From positions 2,480,001 to 2,544,000 of the forward strand of contig NZ_AP025286.1 of NCBI RefSeq assembly GCF_036492245.1: a stretch of DNA of 64,000 bases, given 5' to 3'. Below are positions 7,307 through 15,630 of the stretch, piece after piece. Every line of letters begins with the position of its first letter. Positions within the stretch are counted from its first letter, which is position 1. Under the pieces are notes generated by a model. That model did no database searches. It saw only the letters and a program-made list of their open reading frames with translations, and was not told the origin of the DNA. A program made the position numbers and the translations under genes. This stretch comes from Treponema bryantii (GTDB lineage Bacteria; Spirochaetota; Spirochaetia; Treponematales; Treponemataceae).

Positions 7307-8241
7307 CGGGCTGTACAGCAAATCCTGAAGCCCATGTAATTATAGCATTCGTTAGGATCGTAGCTGTAGCGGTCGCCGGCATAGAGGAACATTGTATACT
7401 CTGACCAGCTGCCGCCGCGGCTTACTCTTTCAAAGCCCACAGAAGGTCCGTGCGGATTATCAGAAGTATAGTCTTCAAACCAGTCCCAGCAGAATTCAAT
7501 AACATTACCGCTCATATCAAAAAGGCCTGCAGCATTTGCATTACCGCTAGCAGGATATGACTGCTCACCAGGATCAAATGGTACACCCGCAGTTCCTACA
7601 TTATGAGAACTCGAAGCATTTTCACTTGTCCAGGCATATAAAAGCCCTTCTTCATATTCAGCAGAAATCTGTCCGCTAATCAGGTCGCCACGCTGAAAAC
7701 CTTCTCTGGTTCTTCTAGCAGCATATTCCCATTCAGCTTCACTTGGCAGACGATAACCATTACAGTTCCAGTTACAGACACACAAATCACACGCTGCAGT
7801 ATCTGCTGAATCTCGGATAACTTCACCATTATAAGTATAACAAGGCTCTTTACCGCGAACCTCACTCAAAGCATTACACCAGACAACAGCATCATACCAG
7901 TTAATCATGGTAACAGGCTGAGCATAATTATCATCAGTAGGTGCAGCACCTCGTTTTCCATTCGAACCAGCCTGTCCTGGATTTGCAAAGTTATACCCGA
8001 TTTTTTCAGCCTTCATACGAACCGAATGCCACAATGTATATGTAGTTTCAAATTTATTGATTGAGAAAGGAAGGAGTTCACGTTCAGCAGTGTAAGCCTG
8101 AGTATCCTCACCAATAGTATATGAAAGATTTGAGCGGAAGGTAACAAGACTTATGTGCGAAAATGAAGTCTGAGCAAAACTGCCTGCAGCCATTAAAAAA
8201 GCGGATATAAAAAATACAGCAATCTTAAAGTTTTTTCGCAC
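7303..8241 (-). CDS. Secreted formylglycine-generating-enzyme-like (SUMF1 fold) protein
   Basis: The protein has 312 residues, a GTG start with GGGGG six bases upstream, and a signal peptide ending near GSFAQ. The rest is an FGE-sulfatase (C-type-lectin-like) domain: NKFETTYTLWHSV, PVTMINWYDAVVWCNALSE, YRLPSEAEWEYAARR, NAAGLFDMSGNVIEFCWDWF, VSRGGSWSE and a C-terminal MGFRICC. The family includes true sulfatase-activating enzymes but also many bacterial proteins that bind ligands or modify other targets; treponemes carry many of these. The active-site Cys pair of genuine formylglycine enzymes cannot be placed confidently here, and no sulfatase gene is adjacent, so substrate and activity are open. 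The stop overlaps that of corA by four bases. Confidence 0.82.
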   Translation of the reverse strand: MRKNFKIAVFFISAFLMAAGSFAQTSFSHISLVTFRSNLSYTIGEDTQAYTAERELLPFSINKFETTYTLWHSVRMKAEKIGYNFANPGQAGSNGKRGAAPTDDNYAQPVTMINWYDAVVWCNALSEVRGKEPCYTYNGEVIRDSADTAACDLCVCNWNCNGYRLPSEAEWEYAARRTREGFQRGDLISGQISAEYEEGLLYAWTSENASSSHNVGTAGVPFDPGEQSYPASGNANAAGLFDMSGNVIEFCWDWFEDYTSDNPHGPSVGFERVSRGGSWSEYTMFLYAGDRYSYDPNECYNYMGFRICCTAR

Positions 8242-8263
8242 TACTCGCCCCCTTTACCTCAAA

Positions 8264-8956
8264 CTAGAGTTTACACATTTCAGAAGAAACAACCTTCCAG
8301 CCGTCACCTTCTTTAGCAACCTCAAGCCATGCATAAGTTTCTTTTTCTCCAAGGCTGCCAGGATTGATTACAACAGTATCACCGATTTTTTCAATTCCAG
8401 CACCTTCATGAATATGACCACAAACAACAGCAAGCGGCTTATGCTCTTTAATGAAGTCAGTAAACTTCTGGCTTCCTGCATGGTGCTCACCGTCAAAAGA
8501 ATCAAGCTTATCTGCAACCGGTGGATTATGACTTACGAGAATAAGACTCTGCCACAAACTTTCATCCCCGCTCTGTTCAACCGAGTTCAGAACAATATCA
8601 AAATCAGAAAGAACCTCATCTTCAGTTCTTTCAAATTCAGTTTTTCCGGTAAATATAGTTCCACCACCGCTACCAGCAAAACCAAGACCTTCATGGAACA
8701 CAAGAGCCTTTTCTACACAGATATCCTGATTCTCCAGTTCTTCCATAAAATCTTCATTATCGCAGTTTCCAAGAACAGCAAAAATTGTATCGTGTTTAGC
8801 ACAAAGTTTTTCAAGCGCAGCCTTTCCAGTTTTTGGCTTAAAGCATTCAGCAAAGTCACCGCCAAATACAACAGCATCAGCCTGCTCAAAAAGAGAATCC
8901 ATCTTATCCAGTACATCATTATGTGCATGTAAATCACTTATAACTAAAATCTTCAT
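8264..8956 (-). CDS. Metallophosphoesterase (YfcE/MJ0936-like phosphodiesterase)
   Basis: A cytoplasmic calcineurin-fold phosphoesterase with two metal ions. The 230 residues carry the five metal-ligand blocks in order: DLHAHND near the N-terminus, GGDFAECF, GNCDNEDF, VSHNPP and CGHIHEG near residue 185. The ATG at 8956 is preferred to one two codons earlier because AGGAG is seven bases before it. The family hydrolyses phosphodiesters with broad specificity in vitro and its real substrate in the cell is often unknown. It lies 22 bases upstream of the SUMF1-like gene and may be co-transcribed with it. Upstream is a stretch of hairpin repeats. Confidence 0.88.
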   Translation of the reverse strand: MKILVISDLHAHNDVLDKMDSLFEQADAVVFGGDFAECFKPKTGKAALEKLCAKHDTIFAVLGNCDNEDFMEELENQDICVEKALVFHEGLGFAGSGGGTIFTGKTEFERTEDEVLSDFDIVLNSVEQSGDESLWQSLILVSHNPPVADKLDSFDGEHHAGSQKFTDFIKEHKPLAVVCGHIHEGAGIEKIGDTVVINPGSLGEKETYAWLEVAKEGDGWKVVSSEMCKL

Positions 8957-8973
8957 AATCATACTCCTATAGA

Positions 8974-9157
8974 AGGGGAAAGCCTTCCCCTCGCTCGCAC
9001 TTGCCTAAAATCGAAGAACCGTTAAGAAAAATGCATCGCATTTTTTAGGTTCTACGAAAGAACGGCTCGCACAATTAATTGTGCGCGTTGCTCGCTACCC
9101 CTTCTGCGGGGACACCCCGCAACGCCCCCTGTCATCCCGAATCAAATTCAGCATGAC
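8974..9157. repeat. Cluster of small hairpins (intergenic repeat region)
   Basis: Within 185 bases there are five separate inverted repeats: AGGGGAA/TTCCCCT at 8974-8991, nested GAACC/GGTTC with AAAAATGC/GCATTTTT inside at 9016-9052, the perfect palindrome GCACAATTAATTGTGC at 9069-9084, TGCGGGG-ACA-CCCCGCA at 9105-9121, and GTCATCCCGA with TTCAGCATGAC at 9131-9157. The last overlaps the end of hisC and supplies its final codons. A second copy of the GTCAT...ATGAC ends is at 15474. The density of hairpins suggests small palindromic repeats piled up between genes. Confidence 0.6.
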
Positions 9158-10308
9158 ACAGCTTTTTCTATTGCTTTTCTAAGTTCATCCATCTGCTCTG
9201 CCGTACCAATTGTGATACGTACAAAATCTTCAATTCCCTTAGTTGCAAAGTGCCTTATCAAAAGGCCCTGCTCTTTAATCTTTTTATAAAGTTCATCCCC
9301 GCTGATCTTCGGATGTTTTGCGAACAAAAAGTTTGTTTCGCTCTTCAAAACATAAAACCCTTTTTCCTGCAAAAAGTTATAAAACTTATCACGTTCATCA
9401 GCTACCTTGCGTGAAGTCTCTACATAATAAGGAACATCGCGGCAGGCAGCAGTTCCACTCACCTGTGCAACAGCATCAATCGGAAAGTGGTTTACGCTGT
9501 TTTTTACAGTAGTTACGATATTTACCAGTTCCGGATTCGCAACAATATAACCAAGCCGCTGACCAGCTCCGCAAAGACTCTTAGAGAAAGTTCTTACAAT
9601 CACAAGATTCTTGAACTCTGCAAGCAGCGGAATACAAGACTCGCCGCCAAAATCAACATAAGCTTCATCAACAATAAAAATCTCATCGCTCGAAGCCTTT
9701 TTTAGCATTTCGCGAACCTGATTGCGGGTAAGTCCAAGACCTGTAGGTGCATTAGGATTTGCAAAAATTATACCGCCTTCATTTTTTGCTGCACGCTTGA
9801 GCATTTCGTCAGTATCGAGAGTCCAGTCATCTTTAAGAGGAACCTGGTCCATCGGAATATTATAAAAGCCGGCATATACAGGATAGAAGCTGTATGTAAA
9901 TTCCGGCATTACAAAATGTTTTGAAGAATCAAAAAAGGCATAGAAAACAAAAGACAAAACTTCATCGCTTCCGTTTCCTGTGTAAATCATATCTGGAGTA
10001 ACTGTAAAAGGAATTTTATCCTGCTCTGAAGGCTCAACGTTTTCACCGCAAACCTTAGCACGGCAAAGAACTCCACCGCTTTTGTTGAGCATTTCAGCAA
10101 GAGCTGCATGAAGTTCAAGTGAATCTGGGTCAGGATAAAGGCCCAGTTTTTCTGGATTGTTATTTACGAAATCCATAACGGCCTTCTGAACTTTTGGAGA
10201 AGGCGCGTATGGATTTTCATTAGCATTAAGCTTTATATAGACACGGTCTTTAGGCTGTTCGCCTGGAACGTATGGATGCAGATTTTTAACACGATTTGAA
10301 ATTATCAT
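9148..10308 (-). CDS. hisC: Histidinol-phosphate aminotransferase
   Basis: A PLP enzyme that converts imidazole-acetol phosphate and glutamate to histidinol phosphate in histidine synthesis; relatives also act on aromatic amino acids. The 386-residue protein has the class I/II fold: LNANENPYAPSP at the start, YTGNGSDEVL, NPNAPTG, VDEAYVDF, then TFSKSLCGAGQRLGY with the PLP lysine, and RITIG near the end. It is somewhat longer than the usual 350-360 owing to an insert around residues 75-100. No other histidine gene is nearby, so it stands alone. The last two codons and the stop lie in a GTCAT...ATGAC repeat, so the C-terminus may have been rewritten by that element. Confidence 0.9.
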   Translation of the reverse strand: MIISNRVKNLHPYVPGEQPKDRVYIKLNANENPYAPSPKVQKAVMDFVNNNPEKLGLYPDPDSLELHAALAEMLNKSGGVLCRAKVCGENVEPSEQDKIPFTVTPDMIYTGNGSDEVLSFVFYAFFDSSKHFVMPEFTYSFYPVYAGFYNIPMDQVPLKDDWTLDTDEMLKRAAKNEGGIIFANPNAPTGLGLTRNQVREMLKKASSDEIFIVDEAYVDFGGESCIPLLAEFKNLVIVRTFSKSLCGAGQRLGYIVANPELVNIVTTVKNSVNHFPIDAVAQVSGTAACRDVPYYVETSRKVADERDKFYNFLQEKGFYVLKSETNFLFAKHPKISGDELYKKIKEQGLLIRHFATKGIEDFVRITIGTAEQMDELRKAIEKAVSC

Positions 10309-10334
10309 ACATCCATTTTACCCCTTTATCGGGT

Positions 10335-11300
10335 TTATTTCAATTCCAACACTTCTTTAATGGAAGCTGTAAGTTCAGGACTTGGAACATTCTTCTTATT
10401 ATTCAGAAGAATTACAAAGTTATCTGCAAGAATTTCTTCTGCATGAATAATATAGTCTGTATTCTGACCTACCTTTTCCATATAGTCGCTCACCTGCTCA
10501 AACTGAATCAGTTTCGGATTCTCGTTCTCCATAGCGAGAGTACATACATCTCCTGTATTAACTTCACCAAAGGTAAAAATCATATACTCAAAGAATTCTC
10601 CGCCTCTTTTTTCATCATATGGACTTGCTGCAATAAGAAGCGGCATTACATTTACGCTCTGTCCGTTCACAGTTCCCTTGAAATAATAATTATTTACAAC
10701 CGAATCCGGATTAGTAATCTTCAATTTTCCAAGTTCTTCTGGAAGCTTAAGTTCTCCCGTTTTGTAATAACCAACAAGGCTGTAAAGTTTTTCCCGCACA
10801 TCAAGATTATTCTTAGAGAAAATATGGAAAAGCTCATGAATACAAAGATTAAGCAAAGCATCTTTGTTAGCAGCCATTCCCTGAGGAATAACTACAATAT
10901 TCTGACTGCGGCAATATGCAGACATTCCTTCTTCACGCCCGGTAGTTTTTACAAAATAAACTGTCTTTGGATAATTCAGATTATATTTTTTTCCAAGTTC
11001 TTTAATTTTCTTAAAGTTTGCTTCAAAAGTTTTCTTCTCATCCTTTGTCCAGTCCATAGCCTGTTCACCAACAAATGTCAGATATTCTTCCTTTGAAACA
11101 GTTCTTGAAACCTTAAGTCTTGCAGAACGGTCAAATTCAGATTGAGCAAGTACAAAATCATCTTCTGTTGTCAAAAGCTCTTTTCCTTTTGCTTTATCTG
11201 CAAGCACAAATTTTACATTCTGCAAAGAAGTCATTTCTATCGCAGAAAACGGCATCAGTATACTAAATAATCCAATTGCAAATGTTGCACATTTTTTCAT
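10335..11300 (-). CDS. Secreted protein with HExxH zinc-site motif
   Basis: The 321-residue protein has a signal peptide (MKKCATFAIGLFSILMPFSA). Near residue 150 the string LNLCIHELFHIFSKNN contains HExxH, the zinc site of zincin metallopeptidases, in a predicted helix; a third ligand is not obvious, though several Glu residues follow. No known family was recognised from the rest. The start has AGGAG and AGG upstream. It is separated from hisC by 26 bases and from the DUF4097 gene by 18, so it may belong to the minus-strand run behind padR. A peptidase-like role at the cell surface or periplasm is plausible but rests on one motif. Confidence 0.6.
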   Translation of the reverse strand: MKKCATFAIGLFSILMPFSAIEMTSLQNVKFVLADKAKGKELLTTEDDFVLAQSEFDRSARLKVSRTVSKEEYLTFVGEQAMDWTKDEKKTFEANFKKIKELGKKYNLNYPKTVYFVKTTGREEGMSAYCRSQNIVVIPQGMAANKDALLNLCIHELFHIFSKNNLDVREKLYSLVGYYKTGELKLPEELGKLKITNPDSVVNNYYFKGTVNGQSVNVMPLLIAASPYDEKRGGEFFEYMIFTFGEVNTGDVCTLAMENENPKLIQFEQVSDYMEKVGQNTDYIIHAEEILADNFVILLNNKKNVPSPELTASIKEVLELK

Positions 11301-11318
11301 TTCCTGACTCCTGGATTT

Positions 11319-12050
11319 CTATCTAATATTAACTTCACCAACATTGGTATTTGTTCTGATTCGCTTCTTTCCGTTTCCCTTAGAATTATAATTTCTCTTA
11401 TAATGTTTACCGCCTACACGTACCCCGCCTACATCTGTAGAAACTGAAATACTGTAATCATCGATATTTCCTTCAGGATATATTGAAATTTCACCAACAT
11501 TGTTATCTACATCAATCTTTTCAAACTCAACATCACGTACAGAAACTTCTCCAACATTCAAATCAATATCTATAGTTTCTGCTATAAGCTTACGAAGTTT
11601 TATATCACCAACATTGGAATTAATATCAATATCGCTAAGTTTAGTACCGCTGGGAATTGTAATTATTACCCTGCAGTTATTGTTACCGCCATTGACCCCA
11701 TTCTTCTGTTTTGGCTGACTTACTTCCAGAGTTCCGTTATTCACAGAACACTCAGGCTTAAGCAAGTCTCTTGTATAAGTACTTTCAAGCTTAAACTGTT
11801 CCCCTTCTTCAATTTTAAGTTCCATAATAGTTGCATTAATTCTGATTGATGAAAACTTTTCCAGTATCAGTTCCATAGATTCTCTTTTCTCCTCATTATA
11901 ATTATCATTATCATCTTCCAGATTATTTCCAATACGAATAAATGGAAAACCACTAACTCTGAAAGTTCCGCCAACATGTTTTGTTGTTCCATAAATGATA
12001 CAGAAAACTGTAACTACACCCAGAACAATAAGAAAAATTGTTTTTTTCAT
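11319..12050 (-). CDS. DUF4097-type membrane-anchored beta-strand repeat protein
   Basis: The 243-residue protein begins with one hydrophobic helix (residues 4-24, signal anchor) and continues as a soluble region of repeated beta strands. The repeat is easy to see: DINSNVGDIKLRKL, DIDLNVGEVSVRDV, DVDNNVGEISIYP, STDVGGVRVGG and TNTNVGEVNIR, with NVG.(I/V) turns spaced about 20 residues apart. This is the DUF4097 (adhesin-like, beta-helix) fold found next to PadR and HAAS proteins in many bacteria, where such sets respond to envelope stress. It follows the HAAS gene by 9 bases and ends the padR operon. Exact function is unknown. Confidence 0.8.
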   Translation of the reverse strand: MKKTIFLIVLGVVTVFCIIYGTTKHVGGTFRVSGFPFIRIGNNLEDDNDNYNEEKRESMELILEKFSSIRINATIMELKIEEGEQFKLESTYTRDLLKPECSVNNGTLEVSQPKQKNGVNGGNNNCRVIITIPSGTKLSDIDINSNVGDIKLRKLIAETIDIDLNVGEVSVRDVEFEKIDVDNNVGEISIYPEGNIDDYSISVSTDVGGVRVGGKHYKRNYNSKGNGKKRIRTNTNVGEVNIR

Positions 12051-12059
12051 TTTTAACTC

Positions 12060-13070
12060 CTATTCATCTTCTTTTTCTACAGATTTTTTATTTTCTTTTT
12101 CTGAAGGTTCAACTGCATAAATTGCCTTTATGATTGTATGTATTGCAGCTGCAACAGGCCAGATAAGCCAGGTAATATGCCATTGGAAAGTAAGGAAACT
12201 TACACAAAGGTAAATACAGGTAACTACAGACCAGTAAGCACTCAAAATAACTTTTACATTTTTATTTTCAATCATCCTGTTTTCTCCTTTTCCTATTTCA
12301 TAAAACTCGATTTTCTCATTGATATTCAAAAGGTTGAGGTATGCTCTTTTCATTGATTTTGCAAAGACCATTAAAAATACTCCGGCTCCCACAAAAACAA
12401 ACAGCATTACTCCACCAAGCTCATCCATAAAACATCCGCCAAATTCATCAAAGATTACTGCCGGAATAAAACACAAAATACACAAGAGTACACCTACTGA
12501 AGAAAGTACACTGTAAGTTGGTGTAAAATCACGGATCTTATTTTTCAGATAATCGATGGAAATTGCATCTATACTGCATGGTTCGTTTTTAATATAACGC
12601 CATGGTTCCATAATTGTGGTTGTTAGACACATGAACATTACTCCGCAGCCAATTGCCAGGAACATCAGGACAACACCTATCTTTTCAGAAATATCTAATG
12701 TATCTGAAAGTATCGGGAAAATTACACTGATTATGAACAGACAGATTGCGGTTGATTTCATTATGATTGCTCTCTTTTTTGCAGCAAGGAAATCTGTTAC
12801 TTCATCAAAAGAAAGTTTTCTACGCTGAACATCTGAATACTTTGTCTGATGCAGAATGTCTTTAATTCCAAGATCTTCTGCCAGATCTTCCAGATTACCA
12901 AAATTCTGAATTACATCACCAACTGCCTCATTTTCTGTTTTACCGCTTCTGATAAGCTCGGTATATTTGTCTTCCATCATCTGAAGAAGTTCAGATTTTG
13001 CACGCATGATTTTGTCTGTCTGCGGAAGTCCGCGGAACATTGATTCAAGATAGTTTCTAATCGTCTCCAT
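12060..13070 (-). CDS. HAAS-domain (DUF1700-type) polytopic membrane protein
   Basis: The first 75 residues form the helical HAAS/permease-prefix domain: METIRNYLESMFRGLPQ, then KSELLQMMEDKYTELIRSGKTENEAVGDVIQNFGNLEDLAEDLG. About six membrane spans follow (near residues 105-125, 132-155, 190-210, 218-240, 285-305 and 308-325), and a charged tail rich in Lys/Glu. The ATG at 13070 is preferred to one four codons upstream because it directly follows the padR stop (TAAAATG) with GAGGG at proper distance. In known systems the HAAS protein binds or is controlled together with the PadR repressor. Total length is 336 residues. Confidence 0.82.
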   Translation of the reverse strand: METIRNYLESMFRGLPQTDKIMRAKSELLQMMEDKYTELIRSGKTENEAVGDVIQNFGNLEDLAEDLGIKDILHQTKYSDVQRRKLSFDEVTDFLAAKKRAIIMKSTAICLFIISVIFPILSDTLDISEKIGVVLMFLAIGCGVMFMCLTTTIMEPWRYIKNEPCSIDAISIDYLKNKIRDFTPTYSVLSSVGVLLCILCFIPAVIFDEFGGCFMDELGGVMLFVFVGAGVFLMVFAKSMKRAYLNLLNINEKIEFYEIGKGENRMIENKNVKVILSAYWSVVTCIYLCVSFLTFQWHITWLIWPVAAAIHTIIKAIYAVEPSEKENKKSVEKEDE

Positions 13071-13071
13071 T

Positions 13072-13407
13072 TTATCCCTCATTAGATATAAACTTCTCTA
13101 CAACCTCTTTAGTGAGGTTCCACTCTTCACACTTCTCTTTGTAATAACTCCGTCCTTTATCTGTTATGCGGTAGTATGTTCTCCGTTTTCCATTTTCAGC
13201 ATCCTGAGAATAGGATTCCACATAACCATTAGTTTCCATACGGGTAAAGGCTGAATAAAGGGTCGTTTCCTTTATGATGTACTTTTCCGCGGACAAGGAC
13301 TTAATGTCTTTGGAAATTTCGTATCCGTACGAAGGCTTTTTCTGGAGTAAATACAAAATCATTGTGTCGTTATACCCTCGTATAACATCACTGCTGATTG
13401 ATGTCAT
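13072..13407 (-). CDS. PadR-family transcriptional repressor
   Basis: The 111-residue protein is a small winged-helix regulator: LLQKKPSYGYEISKDIKSLS (helix-turn-helix), ETTLYSAFTRMETNGYVESYS, then the wing GKRRTYYRITDKGRSYYKEK. It matches the PadR subfamily with a short C-terminal helix for dimerisation. A GGAGG ribosome site lies six bases upstream of the ATG. The gene heads an operon with the HAAS and DUF4097 genes and most likely represses it. Three matching 11-bp sites of form ACG(A/T)CTG(A/T)CGT lie 23-77 bases upstream and are the obvious operator candidates. Confidence 0.9.
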   Translation of the reverse strand: MTSISSDVIRGYNDTMILYLLQKKPSYGYEISKDIKSLSAEKYIIKETTLYSAFTRMETNGYVESYSQDAENGKRRTYYRITDKGRSYYKEKCEEWNLTKEVVEKFISNEG

Positions 13408-13429
13408 TTACAACCTCCGGTGATATAAT

Positions 13430-13488
13430 ACGACTGACGTTGCTTTGTTTATCGTTGCAACGACTGTCGTACTACGTCTGACGTAGTA
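13430..13488. promoter_or_regulatory. Triple 11-bp operator upstream of padR
   Basis: Three near-identical dyads occur: ACGACTGACGT at 13430-13440, ACGACTGTCGT at 13460-13470 and ACGTCTGACGT at 13474-13484. The third sits in a perfect 19-base palindrome, TACTACGTC-T-GACGTAGTA (13470-13488), and a further palindrome CGTTGCAACG is at 13453-13462. TATTAT on the minus strand next to the first site looks like the -10 box of padR. Starts are 30 and 14 bases apart. The likely ligand is the PadR protein encoded next door; the site could also affect the divergent gene at 13565. Confidence 0.65.
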
Positions 13489-13564
13489 TAATATAACGCA
13501 CAAAATGCCTGCTGTCAACTAAAATGCTTTAAAAAAACAAACTTATGGTATAAAATATTCAATT

Positions 13565-15466
13565 ATGGCAACCACATCTAATTTAAGTGCAATTATCCGC
13601 TACTATGCAGAAAAACAGAAATCCCCTTTTATTGATTTAAAGGAGTTCTGTGCTTATGTAAAAAAATACGCAGAACATCATGTTGAAGAACAAAGTGAAC
13701 TTGTAAAATATCTTGGAGACCCAAGCGGTACTGTAGTTGCTGAACTACAGGGACTTTCAGAAAAAAAACTTGTTGCCATTATCAATTCAAACAATAAAAA
13801 GACTATTGTTTCTATAACATTCCTTGCTTCCAAATATGCAAATCTCTATAAGGAAATGATGAAGAATGAGTCTATTCCTTATCCACAGGCTTCTGATCTT
13901 CCTAAACAGTTTCCAAATCAAGTGCTTGAGCATAAAGCAGCAAGTCAGTACATTCCTGCGATAATCGAAAAGGATAATTTAAAATCACCTTTACTCTATA
14001 TTCTTGATTTTTCCCGTGACCTTCCATCTATGCTTATTCCTGCCTGTGTACCAATAAAGGCTTTACTTGATACAGCACAGCAGAAGGTTCGTAAAATCCT
14101 TAAAAAAGATGAATTCCATGATTACTTCCTAAAAAAGCTCAGAAGTACAAATCCTACAAAAGAAATCTCAATTAAGAATTTCTACACACATTTTGTTGAT
14201 ACAGAGAATTATCAGTTTGCAGAGTTTACGGACGGTGAAGATTACTATATCTGGAATCAGTCTCTTTACTATATCCGTCAGGATTTTGAAAAGATTCAGG
14301 ACCGCACTGCTGAGGATACAAATGTTCTTCAGGCAGTTCAGATTCTTGAATTACACAGTTCTTATCTTAAAGAAAAATTCCAGAATGAACATAAACGTGA
14401 AGAAGCAATTAAAGAACTGGAATCAGCTCTTGCAAAGCCGCCATATTTCTATTCAATGCCTCAGATTCTCAAATTCCAGGATAACAACGGCCGCCTTCTT
14501 TACGGTCAGTACACAGAAGATGACCTTAAAAACTTCCTCCAGAAAATGACAACAGATGGAGAAGCAAATGAGCTTCCTCAGATTCTGGTATTTAAGGCTG
14601 AATCTGGAACCCGCTATTATGTTTACAAGAAAAAGGTAAGTCAGGTAGTTGTCCGACTTTGTAATGAAGCACATGAATCTGTTGAAAAAACTCTGGAAGA
14701 TCACTGGTACGATGTTCTGCTTGATTTTGAACGACTTCCGGAAATGACAAATGCTTCAGAATTTGAAGCCTGCCTTCACGAGCTTGTAGAAAAGCATTCA
14801 CCAATCCTCTACTCGCTTTTGAATGCAAACTTTATGAATATTCTTTCTTACGAAAATAATGAAGATAACCTTGATGGTTTCCGTCTTTTTGTTGATGGTA
14901 AGCTTTTGCCTTACAGCGATTTGCTCATGCTTAAGAATTCAAAAATCTATGCAAATGCAAAAGCACGGCTTCCATTCTACTATACGCTTCCTATAATCTC
15001 ATGGATTATGAGCCTGTTCAGTGGAAAAAATAAAGAAAAGAAACGTTCTACATCAAGTGTTATTGTAGAGAAGAATCCATTTGAAGAGGAAGAGAAGAAA
15101 CCAGACACAGGGCCTAAGAAAACTAAAACTCAAGCTCTTGCTGCAAATGCAAAAGAAATTGCACAAGACCTTGTTCCGGAAGGTTCTACTCTTGACCGAG
15201 AGTTGAATTACCTTACTAAGCAATGGAACAAAATGATTTCCAAGGAAGCTTACAATAATCTGACAGAAGATGTAAATGCCCTTATCCGCGATTATACAAG
15301 ACGTGTTGTAAAAACACTTTCTGCAACTTCATTTACACGCGAACGTGTAGAAAACCTTGCAAAGACTCTTGTAAACACACCGAACATGCAGAAAATCAAA
15401 GAAGACAAAGCACTTACAGAATATGTAATTCTTTATATGCTGCGTCTTGTAAGTAATTTCCAATAA
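13565..15466 (+). CDS. Large conserved-looking protein of unknown function
   Basis: The 633-residue protein begins MATTSNLSAIIRYYAEKQ. There is no signal peptide. Residues 1-465 are rich in charged and aromatic residues and probably helical. A short hydrophobic stretch (FYYTLPIISWIMSLFSG) near residues 477-495 could be a membrane or interaction segment and is followed by a Lys/Glu/Pro-rich linker (about 495-530) and a helical C-terminal domain of 100 residues. No family motif, nucleotide-binding loop or metal site was recognised. It is a single-gene unit, divergent from padR, with TATAAAAT about ten bases upstream of the ATG and a strong terminator after it. Codon use matches the neighbours. 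Function unknown. Confidence 0.75.
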   Translation: MATTSNLSAIIRYYAEKQKSPFIDLKEFCAYVKKYAEHHVEEQSELVKYLGDPSGTVVAELQGLSEKKLVAIINSNNKKTIVSITFLASKYANLYKEMMKNESIPYPQASDLPKQFPNQVLEHKAASQYIPAIIEKDNLKSPLLYILDFSRDLPSMLIPACVPIKALLDTAQQKVRKILKKDEFHDYFLKKLRSTNPTKEISIKNFYTHFVDTENYQFAEFTDGEDYYIWNQSLYYIRQDFEKIQDRTAEDTNVLQAVQILELHSSYLKEKFQNEHKREEAIKELESALAKPPYFYSMPQILKFQDNNGRLLYGQYTEDDLKNFLQKMTTDGEANELPQILVFKAESGTRYYVYKKKVSQVVVRLCNEAHESVEKTLEDHWYDVLLDFERLPEMTNASEFEACLHELVEKHSPILYSLLNANFMNILSYENNEDNLDGFRLFVDGKLLPYSDLLMLKNSKIYANAKARLPFYYTLPIISWIMSLFSGKNKEKKRSTSSVIVEKNPFEEEEKKPDTGPKKTKTQALAANAKEIAQDLVPEGSTLDRELNYLTKQWNKMISKEAYNNLTEDVNALIRDYTRRVVKTLSATSFTRERVENLAKTLVNTPNMQKIKEDKALTEYVILYMLRLVSNFQ

Positions 15467-15473
15467 GATCTAA

Positions 15474-15539
15474 GTCATCCCGACCTGAACCTGTTTCAAG
15501 GTCGGGATTCTTTTTTTGCTGAAACAACTTCAGCATGAC
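15474..15539. repeat. GTCATCCCGA...TTCAGCATGAC repeat (second copy)
   Basis: The stretch begins with GTCATCCCGA and ends with TTCAGCATGAC, so its outermost bases GTCAT/ATGAC are inverted. A shorter copy (27 bases) overlaps the end of hisC at 9131-9157. Here the interior contains a full terminator hairpin. The same ends with different interiors point to a small dispersed repeat. Confidence 0.5.
15479..15517 (+). terminator. Intrinsic terminator of the 633-residue gene
   Basis: CCCGACCT at 15479-15486 pairs with AGGTCGGG at 15499-15506 across a 12-base loop, and a run of seven T follows at 15511-15517. It starts 13 bases after the stop codon. Confidence 0.8.
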
Positions 15540-15594
15540 AAAATTCATCAAAAATCTAAAATTTTCTCATTTTTTCAAACTTTTTTTCAAAAAT

Positions 15595-15630
15595 TTGGTC
15601 AAAAAAAACATATCGTGGCAATTATATAGG
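15595..15630 (+). promoter_or_regulatory. Bipartite upstream motif of ssb, shared with gspD
   Basis: TTGGTC (15595-15600) followed by A-rich sequence and, after exactly 24 bases, TATAGG (15625-15630) then TG. The same blocks and gap occur upstream of gspD on the other strand. It lies 75 bases before the ssb start. Confidence 0.4.

Noticed and set aside
10296-11096. Plus-strand frame of 266 codons
   Set aside because: It is a shadow of the secreted HExxH gene on the other strand, which has a signal peptide, ribosome site and motif.
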